From an uncultured Oscillospiraceae bacterium (GTDB lineage: Bacteria > Bacillota > Clostridia > Oscillospirales > Oscillospiraceae), in NCBI GenBank assembly GCA_949093475.1, contig CARXAY010000019.1, positions 1-11,882 on the forward strand: a stretch of DNA of 11,882 bases, given 5' to 3'. Below the pieces are notes generated by a model, which was not told the origin of the DNA, made no database searches, and worked only from the letters and a program-made list of their open reading frames with translations. The first letter of the stretch is position 1. Every line of letters begins with the position of its first letter. Made by a program: the position numbers and the translations under genes. This document shows positions 6,801 to 11,882 of the stretch, piece after piece.

Positions 6801-9800
6801 GCATAACGCGATAGAAAAAGCGAAGCAGATCTGTGAGGTGGGGATGTTCCGTTCCCCCGACGGAAACCGCATCGTGGCTATGGCCCGCACCCAGAGCCAC
6901 AACTGCCTGTCGGTGATCTTCTGGTCGGACGACGAAGGGGAGACATGGAGCCGCCCCGTGGATATGCAGGGCGCGCTGTACGGCGAGCGGCACAAGGCCC
7001 TCTACGACCCCATCAGCGGCCGTCTGGTCATCACCTTCCGGGAGATGATCTGCACCAGTGTGACCGCCAACGGCGGCTTTGGCGGCTGGACGTGCGGCGA
7101 GTGGATGGCATGGGTGGGCACCTACGAGGATCTGATGGAATTCAACGAGGGCCAGTACCGCATCCGGCTGGATGAGGACTGGGCGCCCAGCGCCGCGTCC
7201 GGCGACACCGGCTACACCGGCATGGCCGTCTACCCCGACGGCACTTTTGTGCTGGATACCTACGGCCACTGGGACAAGGAATTTTCTCAGAGCTGGGCAG
7301 ACGGAGTCCGCACCGACCGCTGCTGGATCCGCCGGACCAAATTCAAGCTGAGCGATATCGACGCGCTCTATAAGACCCAGCTGGAGACGGAAATTCCCAC
7401 CGAGGAACTGGACTCCGCCGTTTTGGCGAAAAACGCCAAGGCCAATTCTTGGTATGAGAGTTCCTCCGGCGGCGACGGCGGCCCTGCGTGGGCCTTTGAC
7501 GATGAGAACCGCTGGTGGCACTCCAACTATGGCAATGCAACGGCGGAAAATCTTCAGGGCCACCCCTCTGTGGAGACCCCCATCTGGATCCAGACCGGCT
7601 TTGATGAGAAGCGGGAGATCGCGGTGGTGAGTTATCGAAGCCGTACGGACAAAACCTCTTGTGTCATCAATGATTACGAGCTGCAGTTTGCCTGTCTGGA
7701 CGACCCCACTGCCCAGCCTACGGACGCTGACTTTAGGACGGTGAAGAGCGGTACGTTCCAAAATACCAACGCCGCCCAGATCATTACGTTGGATCAGCCG
7801 GTGGAGGCCACTCATGTCCGTCTGGTGACCACCCGCGTATATGGAAACAACGACGCGCAGACCAACTATGCCACCGCCCAGCGCATCCGGGTCTACGCCG
7901 TGGCCGAGGCGGCGTACCGCTCGGACGCGGCCCGGCTGACCTCTTTGAACGTCAACGGCGCGCCCGTGCCTCTGAACGGCGGCACGGAGCTGGGTGCGGT
8001 GGCGGTGGAGGCGGGGACGGCTTCCGCCGCCCTGACGGCCGCTTACAGCGACAAGGCCAAGCTCAACCTTGTGGTCAACGGCCTGCCTGCTTCCAAGGAC
8101 GCGCCCATCCCCCTGACCGGGGACGTGACCCAAGTGAAGCTGCGGGTGGTGGCGGAGGACGGCGTGACCACCACCGTGTATGACCTTGCCATCGTGAAGC
8201 AGAAGGAGGACAACGCCCAGCTTCGCAAGCTGTCTCTGGGTACGCTGAAGCTCTATCCCGCCTTTGACCCCGCTGTGACCGAGTATTACGCGGTGGCCTA
8301 CGGCAACCGTACCGCGGGCCTCACCGCCGTGGCTGCCCAGTCCGGCGCGGCCCTCGCCTACGAGGCGGTGGCCGACAAAGGGACGGGAACGGGAGCGGTC
8401 AACGGCGCGACCTGCCGCTTCTTCAAGAGTGAATCGGCGACGGCGGCGGGCGGCAAGCTCTATACCAAGGACGGCAGGCTCTACAACAAGGTCGCCGTGA
8501 CCGTGACCGCCCCCGACGAGAGCAGCTCCACCACCTACACCATCCATGTGGAGGTGCGGGAGTCGGCCTATCTCTCTGATCTGGGCTGGTCGGACATCGT
8601 GGGCAACGTCCCCATCCGCGACCGGGCTTGGAGCTACAACGACCTGTCCCTGATCGGCGAGGGGAGCGGCGAGATCGCCTTTGACACCCCCAAGGGCTTG
8701 GGCGTCCGGGCCAACACGGTGGTGGAGTATGACCTGTCCGACTGGGGCTTCGACACCCTGTCCGGCCGGGTGGGGGTCAGCTACGCCCAGCGGGCTTCCG
8801 CCAATGTTCCTGAGCTGCAATTCCGCGTGATCCTCGACGGGGAGGAGGCCATGATGCAGTCCTCCACCAAGAACGCGGCGGCGCCGGCGGCCTTCACCGT
8901 CGCTCTGGGCGCGGCCAATCAGATGGCCCTGCGAACCACCGCCGTGGGTGACTCGGTCACCGACGCCGACGGCAACTGGGCGGAGCTTAAGCTGTCCACC
9001 ATCCTTCCCCTGCTGGAGAATTTAGACAGGATGCCCATCACGGCCTTGGCCTTTGGGGAGAATGAGACCCACACCGTCTACGTCAACGAGGACGACCCTG
9101 ACCACACCGTCACCCTGCGGCCCACGGTGACCCCTGCCGCCTCGCCGGAGCTGCTGCTGTGGGAGTCTGACAACACCGACGTGGCCACCGTCAACGACGG
9201 CGTGGTCACTGCGGTCGCCCCCGGCACGGCCACCATCACGGTTCGGGCCTCGGGCAGCCCCGCCACGGTCTTTGCCACCTGCACGATCACGGTCAAGCAG
9301 AAGCTGATGGGCTCGGTCACCGTCTCCGGCGCAAATGAGGGCGTGGCCCAGTACGGCGTGACCCTCACCGCCGACCTGAACACCTTCACCCAAGAGGCCA
9401 AGGAACACCTGAGCATCCAGTGGTATTGCGGCGAGGAGGCCATTCCGGGCGCTGCCGGGCAGGATTATGTGGTCAAGGCCGGGGACATCGGGGAGACGCT
9501 GAAGGTCGTGATCACAGGCACGGGCCTCTACGAGGGGACGTCCACCTCCCGCACCCTTTCGGTCACCAAAGCGGACGGCCCGCAGATGCAGGCCACCCCC
9601 ACCCATCGAAACGTGAGCAGGGAGGACGCTGAGGACGGCGCGATCACCGGCCTTTTCAAGGGCCGGGCATATGAGTATCAGAAATGGGCGCTGGACGGAG
9701 CGATGCCCGCCCTCACCGATCCGTGGACGGCTGTGGTTTGGCCGGACGGCACGGAGGAGGAGATCCCCGGCGAGGGAGACACCTACGGCACGGGGGAGAT

Positions 9801-11882
9801 CACCAGTCTGGGCGTGGGCAACTACCGCGTCCGCCGCGCCGAGACGGACACCCACTTTGCCGGAGAGCCCTCCGCCACCATTAGTATTGTTGTGACCGGC
9901 GGCGCGGAGGTGGAGCTGATCGTTCCTCAGAACGTGGAGGGCGGCGCAGTCCGCGCCAACCGCGATCAGATCCCCGCGGGCGACACCGTCACCCTGTGGG
10001 TGACGGTGAACGAGGGCTACCGATTCAAGTCCCTCACCGTCACCGACCGGGGCGGGAATGACATCCCGGTCAGCCCCGGCACGGAGGAGGGGGTCTATAC
10101 CTTCCAGATGCCTGCCACCAGAACGACGGTGGCGGCAGAGTTTGAACGAAAGACCTACACTGTGACCCATGACTTGAAGTACATCGGCTGCGATAAGGCC
10201 GAGCATGAGGCGTATTACGGGCAGGAGCTGACCATTCTCCTGACGCCTTACGAGGGCTACGATATGCCACGCAGCCTGACCGTGACCAACACGGACACAG
10301 GGGCGATCTTTACCGATTACACCTACCTGCCCGACGCGCCCAACTCCCCGAACCGGACGCTCCGCTTTGCCCACGGCGTGACCGGAAACCTCACCGTGGC
10401 GGGGGAGGCCGTGCGGAAGCACTATACCGTGGTCTACCGCCTCACCGACGGCCTGCGCGCCTCCGGCGCGCCGCAGTCCGTTACCCACGGAGAGGGGCTG
10501 ACCGTGACGCTGGAGGCCACCCGGGGCTACCGCCTGCCCGATACCGTTGCCGTGGCAGTGGGCGGTGCGGCGCTGACGGCGGAGCAGTATGAATACGATG
10601 CCGAGACCGGCAAGGTCACCCTTCCCGGCGCTCAGGTGGCGGGGAACGTGGTCATCACCGCCGCCGGCCAAGCCAGCGCCCTGACCCTTCAGACCATCGC
10701 CCTGATCGGCCCGGCCCGTGTGGGGCGCGTTCTGACGGTGAAGACCGTCCCCGTCAACGCCACGGTGGAGTACCAGTGGATCATGGTGGAGGAAAACGGC
10801 GCCGAGACCGAGATCGACGGCGCGACCCAGCCGGAGTATCACATCCCCGCCGAGGCCGTGGGCAAGACCATCAAAGTCCGGGTCACCGGCACAGGGAGCT
10901 TCGAGGGGACGTTGACCTCCGAGCCCACCGCCGCCATTCTGCCCCAAACCGAAGCCTTCCGCTATGTGGAGGAGGTGACCGTGGAGAAGCAGGATGTGGC
11001 GCTGCTGGTGGGCGGAACAGCCCGCTTGAAGGCCACCGTCACCCCGGAGGACGCCACCAGTCCCGTCCTGTTCTGGACTTCAGGCAACGAGGCCATTGTC
11101 ACCGTGGATCAAAACGGCGTGGTCAAGGGCGTGGCCGAGGGTGTGGTCACCATTACCGCCGTGTCCACCGACCAGATGAACAATGTGTCCGCCTCCTGCC
11201 GGGTGACGGTGACCAAGCCCGCCTCCGGCGGCGGATCTTCCTCCGGCGGCAGCTCCTCCGCCCCCTCCACAACGACTACCTATGAGACCCGGGAGGATGG
11301 CACGAAGGTGACCACGGTGACCCAGCCCGACGGCACGGTGACTGAGACGGTTCAGCAGCCCGACGGCACGAAATCTGAGACCGTCGCCACCAAGAACGGG
11401 GACATCACCATCACCGTCACTGACGAAAACGGGGAAGAACTGGTCAAGGCGGAAATTCCTGCCGCCATTCCCGAACCGGAAACCAAGTTCGAGGACGTGG
11501 ACGCCACGCCTTGGGCGGAAGAAGCCATCCACAAGATGGCTGGGCTGGAGCTGGTCAACGGCACAGGCGACAACAAGTACAGCCCCGTTGTCCCCATGAC
11601 CCGCGGCTCTCTGGCCACCGTCCTCCACCGCCTGTCTCAGGGTAAGACTGATTATGAGACCACCTTCAAGGATGTTGCCGAGGGCAAGTATTACACCGAG
11701 GGTGTGGCTTGGGCGGCAAAAGCCAAGGTTGTCACCGGCTACAGCGAGGACGTCTTTGCCCCCGACGATGTGATCACCCGGGAGCAGTTGGCTGTGATGC
11801 TGTGCCGTTATGCCAAGCTCATCGGCATGGACTCCAAGGCGGACGCAAACCGTCTCCATGTGTTCGCTGACGGCGAGGACAC
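3799..11882 (+). CDS. Giant secreted SLH-anchored protein with GH123-like and sialidase-like domains (3' end outside window)
   Basis: One uninterrupted frame of at least 2694 codons runs from ATG 3799 to the right edge, with no frameshift and no stop. The start is fixed by AAGGGAGG at 3783-3790, eight bases before the ATG, and by the signal peptide that follows. Modules in order by residue: signal peptide 1-27; beta-rich N-terminal module about 30-200; GH123/DUF4091-like hydrolase about 205-735; helical linker about 736-810; Asp-box sialidase-like propeller about 815-1192; F5/8 type C domain 1212-1370; two cadherin-like domains 1378-1588; NPCBM-like domain 1590-1735; Ig/Big_2/InlB-B-like stalk 1736-2474; Ser/Gly/Thr linker 2475-2563; SLH modules from 2564. 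It is inferred to be exported and held on the wall by SLH binding to secondary cell-wall polymer, and to cleave complex glycans outside the cell. It has its own promoter. The substrate is not shown by sequence. The third SLH module is cut at the edge. Confidence 0.93.
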   Translation, partial: MRRWRRLISVLLAAVMVLSLLPAAALAAGETERTVTLPAGNMWAYVSNHGAWGVGAESHALKLYKLADSSAVSGSAATSIEDGGIYLIGDTAPIGSNDKFRKMYAQAGATDSCGESTTPGDPYTLPSGCQNHKANHMFQMNVDANGWYTIKNVSNNKYLDISSRTVGEYNQIALTATPTKFAVTKVDGAGMFTIAAAVVDPNAPPDLNDLTEPLYGAIVDDDLQYVQEDFRAALAVDAKAATLNAWRNDTAVSQIFLAAGQNNLTGVTATAGDFSDGKGHTIAAQNVDLSFIKVVQAYTGMPGWGDSHGVAVPTGSRKDAAEVLMGADPVDVAAGKVQGLWVSVNVPKDAEPGTYSGQITVTASGLAEAKKLTFTYTLNVASPVLPDATEFKNGFDIELWQNPYASAEYYEVTPFSPEHFAILRPIMEKYKSIGGHAITTTIAEDAWARQTYSQNEVHIPSMVAWSKNAAGEWVFDYTDFDKWVEFNIHEIGIGDKIVCYSTAPWTNEIRYLDASGTKQVIPKGSTAAWNEGWTAFLTDLMAHMEEKGWKDRTYIGIDERGIDDAALTLIESVTGTDGKPFKKAGAMDRMDAAHQALSIRIDDLNVGSMAVKGNLSTFQNMLSTRKAAGLRTTVYSCTEHKPGNFSLSAPGESYWTMLYSYAVGGTGFLRWAYDSWVADPLRDTSHAMFEAGDCFLIFPDEKDAVNPVAHSSLRLEKMAQGVRDVNKLMTIRANCPAMESAVDTLAATVRSTYDSSGYYLTAAGKTALAADMKTLRQGIVSLTAEYEERLALGATKKVNLQPKDVPIVMLPEQYQGDVYGPILDRSNQYYGQPDMITLPDGTLVTAFPKGHGCGPLIMMKSDNRGESWERIENTPANWERSLETPTMYTLNFTNGDVKYVLITGRPNWSHNTGSGASGGWDASVSDDGIHWSDAVQYQGDCGLYSVVAMASLIQLKDANGNWIDKWMGVFHDLNYNNYKTYLTFDANGNMQWSAPERYLAEHNAIEKAKQICEVGMFRSPDGNRIVAMARTQSHNCLSVIFWSDDEGETWSRPVDMQGALYGERHKALYDPISGRLVITFREMICTSVTANGGFGGWTCGEWMAWVGTYEDLMEFNEGQYRIRLDEDWAPSAASGDTGYTGMAVYPDGTFVLDTYGHWDKEFSQSWADGVRTDRCWIRRTKFKLSDIDALYKTQLETEIPTEELDSAVLAKNAKANSWYESSSGGDGGPAWAFDDENRWWHSNYGNATAENLQGHPSVETPIWIQTGFDEKREIAVVSYRSRTDKTSCVINDYELQFACLDDPTAQPTDADFRTVKSGTFQNTNAAQIITLDQPVEATHVRLVTTRVYGNNDAQTNYATAQRIRVYAVAEAAYRSDAARLTSLNVNGAPVPLNGGTELGAVAVEAGTASAALTAAYSDKAKLNLVVNGLPASKDAPIPLTGDVTQVKLRVVAEDGVTTTVYDLAIVKQKEDNAQLRKLSLGTLKLYPAFDPAVTEYYAVAYGNRTAGLTAVAAQSGAALAYEAVADKGTGTGAVNGATCRFFKSESATAAGGKLYTKDGRLYNKVAVTVTAPDESSSTTYTIHVEVRESAYLSDLGWSDIVGNVPIRDRAWSYNDLSLIGEGSGEIAFDTPKGLGVRANTVVEYDLSDWGFDTLSGRVGVSYAQRASANVPELQFRVILDGEEAMMQSSTKNAAAPAAFTVALGAANQMALRTTAVGDSVTDADGNWAELKLSTILPLLENLDRMPITALAFGENETHTVYVNEDDPDHTVTLRPTVTPAASPELLLWESDNTDVATVNDGVVTAVAPGTATITVRASGSPATVFATCTITVKQKLMGSVTVSGANEGVAQYGVTLTADLNTFTQEAKEHLSIQWYCGEEAIPGAAGQDYVVKAGDIGETLKVVITGTGLYEGTSTSRTLSVTKADGPQMQATPTHRNVSREDAEDGAITGLFKGRAYEYQKWALDGAMPALTDPWTAVVWPDGTEEEIPGEGDTYGTGEITSLGVGNYRVRRAETDTHFAGEPSATISIVVTGGAEVELIVPQNVEGGAVRANRDQIPAGDTVTLWVTVNEGYRFKSLTVTDRGGNDIPVSPGTEEGVYTFQMPATRTTVAAEFERKTYTVTHDLKYIGCDKAEHEAYYGQELTILLTPYEGYDMPRSLTVTNTDTGAIFTDYTYLPDAPNSPNRTLRFAHGVTGNLTVAGEAVRKHYTVVYRLTDGLRASGAPQSVTHGEGLTVTLEATRGYRLPDTVAVAVGGAALTAEQYEYDAETGKVTLPGAQVAGNVVITAAGQASALTLQTIALIGPARVGRVLTVKTVPVNATVEYQWIMVEENGAETEIDGATQPEYHIPAEAVGKTIKVRVTGTGSFEGTLTSEPTAAILPQTEAFRYVEEVTVEKQDVALLVGGTARLKATVTPEDATSPVLFWTSGNEAIVTVDQNGVVKGVAEGVVTITAVSTDQMNNVSASCRVTVTKPASGGGSSSGGSSSAPSTTTTYETREDGTKVTTVTQPDGTVTETVQQPDGTKSETVATKNGDITITVTDENGEELVKAEIPAAIPEPETKFEDVDATPWAEEAIHKMAGLELVNGTGDNKYSPVVPMTRGSLATVLHRLSQGKTDYETTFKDVAEGKYYTEGVAWAAKAKVVTGYSEDVFAPDDVITREQLAVMLCRYAKLIGMDSKADANRLHVFADGED
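3880..4410 (+). other. N-terminal beta-rich module of unclear family
   Basis: Residues 28 to about 204 contain short beta-like blocks: IEDGGIYLIGD, then MFQMNVDANGWYTIKNVSNNKYLDISS, then KFAVTKVDGAGMFTIAA. The WYTIKNVSNNKYLDI block resembles one lobe of a ricin-type beta-trefoil (CBM13-like) lectin, in which a tyrosine and a 'N..S.KYLD' motif recur. Only one such block is clear, so this is a guess. A Cys pair lies at C119 and C134, from TDSCGE and PSGCQN. The bases here are less GC-rich and use codons such as CTA and ATA that are rare in the rest of the gene. Confidence 0.4.
4411..6003 (+). other. GH123/DUF4091-like glycoside hydrolase module
   Basis: Residues about 205-390 form the beta-sandwich that precedes the catalytic barrel in this family, including GLWVSVNVPKDAEPGTYSGQITV and then the LPD segment. 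Residues about 390-735 look like the barrel: SPEHFAILRPIM, FDYTDFDKWVEF, GWKDRTYIGIDERGID, RWAYDSWVADPL, EAGDCFLIFP, and SSLRLEKMAQGVRDVNKL. These blocks are the recurrent ones of DUF4091/GH123 proteins. GH123 enzymes are beta-N-acetylgalactosaminidases that act by substrate-assisted catalysis with an adjacent Asp-Glu pair. Here D558-E559 of IDER is the matching pair. Whether this member prefers GalNAc is inferred from the family, which also contains many untested members. Confidence 0.82.
6241..7374 (+). other. Sialidase-like Asp-box beta-propeller module
   Basis: Residues about 815-1192 contain three Asp-box motifs (consensus S-x-D-x-G-x-x-W): SDNRGESW at 861-868, VSDDGIHW at 924-931 and a perfect SDDEGETW at 1043-1050. 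These mark the six-bladed sialidase fold. The module starts with YGQPDMITLPDGTLVTAF (829-846) and PKGHGCG. In classical GH33 sialidases the corresponding place has an F/Y-R-I-P motif whose arginine binds the sialic-acid carboxylate; no such arginine is seen here. Candidate active-site residues further on include R905, E1063-R1064 and R1081-E1082, but none can be assigned without a structure. The module may act on sialic acid with altered chemistry, or on another sugar. Confidence 0.75.
7432..7908 (+). other. F5/8 type C (discoidin, CBM32-like) domain
   Basis: Residues about 1212-1370 start with AKNAKANSWY, then GGPAWAFDDENRWWHSNYG, which is the usual 'GPA-x-AFD...WHS' opening of F5/8 type C domains. 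They end with the paired strands ATHVRLVTTRVYG and AQRIRVYAV. Such domains bind galactose, GalNAc or similar sugars in many glycosidases. The position directly behind the propeller suggests a substrate-targeting role. Confidence 0.82.
7930..8562 (+). repeat. Two cadherin-like beta-sandwich domains
   Basis: Residues about 1378-1468 and 1472-1588 are two copies of the cadherin-like beta-sandwich domain. Each begins with an 'L-x-x-L-x-[VL]-[NG]-G'-like strand (ARLTSLNVNG; AQLRKLSLG), and each ends with a 'TTVYDLAIV' or 'TTYTIHVEV' strand. The second copy has the typical LYPAFDPAVTEYYAV core and a longer insert. These are spacer domains common in large Firmicutes surface proteins. Confidence 0.75.
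8566..9003 (+). other. NPCBM-like carbohydrate-binding domain
   Basis: Residues about 1590-1735 have the NPCBM/NEW2 pattern: AYLSDLGWSDIVGN, then FDTPKGLGVRANTVVEYDLSDW, then a GRVGVSYAQ strand and FRVILDGEEAM. This family usually has 'KGIGTHA' where this one has KGLGVRA. NPCBM domains accompany glycosidases and are thought to bind galactose-type sugars. The final strands are less certain. Confidence 0.7.
9004..11220 (+). repeat. Stalk of Big_2, Ig-like and InlB-B-like repeat domains
   Basis: Residues 1736-2474 are all-beta repeats. Big_2 domains occur at about 1735-1834 (LWESDNTDVATVNDGVVTAV) and 2391-2474 (FWTSGNEAIVTVDQNGVVKGV). An Ig-like 'WY/QW' repeat occurs twice, at about 1835-1926 and 2295-2384, with shared ends GTGLYEGTSTS and GTGSFEGTLTS. 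A 'GAITGLFKG...GVGNYRVRRAETDTHFAG' domain lies at about 1930-2034. Three InlB-B-like repeats lie at about 2035-2114, 2115-2206 and 2207-2293, each with a 'GYRF', 'GYDMP' or 'GYRLP' turn. The stalk presumably holds the enzyme heads away from the wall. Confidence 0.75.
11221..11487 (+). repeat. Ser/Gly/Thr linker with degenerate DGT repeats
   Basis: Residues 2475-2494 are a low-complexity Gly/Ser/Ala/Thr run. It is followed by imperfect 10-14-residue repeats (REDGTKVTTVTQ, PDGTVTETVQQ, PDGTKSETVATK, KNGDITITVTD) and an acidic Pro/Glu hinge. Linkers of this kind precede SLH modules in clostridial surface proteins and probably span the wall. The Ser/Thr content would allow O-glycosylation, which cannot be seen in sequence. 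Confidence 0.7.
11488..11882 (+). other. S-layer homology (SLH) modules, third one cut by the window edge
   Basis: SLH1 is at residues 2564-2613: FEDVDATPWAEEAIHKM, then GTGDNKYSPVVPMTRGSLATVLHRL. SLH2 is at 2623-2674: FKDVAEGKYYTEGVAWA, then GYSEDVFAPDDVITREQLAVML. SLH3 begins at VFADGED (about 2688) and leaves the window. The usual ITRE motif is present in SLH2 and is MTRG in SLH1. Three SLH modules usually bind pyruvylated secondary cell-wall polymer, fixing the protein non-covalently to the surface. Confidence 0.93.

Noticed and set aside
4084..10947. Very long minus-strand open frames (4084-5718, 6625-8820, 9022-10947, also 5821-6351 and 11080-11859) inside the giant gene
   Set aside because: They run in register with the sense codons, so they can only stop where the sense strand has TTA, CTA or TCA. 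Each ends exactly at such a rare codon (TCA 4084, TCA 5821, TTA 6625, TTA 9022, TCA 11080). Their products are Gly/His/Arg-rich with no recognisable domains. They are a by-product of codon bias.
11221..11400. Repetitive bases in the Ser/Gly and DGT linker as a possible repeat array
   Set aside because: The repetition follows codons and is imperfect. There are no equal spacers or conserved DNA repeats as in CRISPR, and the frame stays open throughout.

Overview
The window is GC-rich, low-repeat bacterial chromosome. Its coding style points to a high-GC gut-type Clostridia, probably Oscillospiraceae and near Flavonifractor, Lawsonibacter or Oscillibacter. The grounds are AGGAGG-type ribosome sites, rare TTA/CTA/TCA codons, a DUF975/CmpB membrane protein, and a very large secreted protein ending in S-layer homology (SLH) modules. 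This placement is inferred from style, not from a marker gene.

Layout. (1) Bases 2-823 hold the last 273 codons of nicotinate phosphoribosyltransferase (pncB, NAD salvage). (2) After only 30 bases, in the same direction, comes an intact 593-residue membrane protein joining a DUF975-like half to a CmpB-like 'ABC transporter type IV' half (854-2635). (3) A convergent cation diffusion facilitator metal exporter lies on the minus strand (2632-3564). The two facing genes overlap by the four bases TTAA, which give both stop codons and sit in the loop of a two-way terminator. (4) An AT-rich 234-base gap (3565-3798) carries two divergent promoters and a hairpin in the leader of the next gene. (5) From 3799 to the right edge, one uninterrupted reading frame of at least 2694 codons encodes a giant secreted, cell-wall-attached protein. 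Its 3' end is outside the window.

The giant protein is the most interesting content. In order it has: a signal peptide; an N-terminal beta-rich module of unclear type; a GH123/DUF4091-like glycoside hydrolase with the Asp-Glu pair; a short helical linker; a sialidase-fold (Asp-box) propeller without a recognisable FRIP arginine; an F5/8 type C (CBM32-like) domain; two cadherin-like beta-sandwich domains; an NPCBM-like domain; a long stalk of Big_2, Ig-like and InlB-B-like repeats; a Ser/Gly/Thr linker; and SLH modules for wall anchoring. The inferred role is a surface-held, double-headed enzyme for complex host glycans. A beta-GalNAc-removing head beside a sialidase-like head would suit glycans carrying GalNAc and sialic acid on one galactose, such as Sda or GM2-type structures. 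This is a hypothesis.

The genes show no sign of forming one pathway. The first two are probably co-transcribed, while the exporter and the giant surface protein each have a promoter of their own. I see no tRNA, rRNA, CRISPR array, insertion sequence or phage gene in the window.
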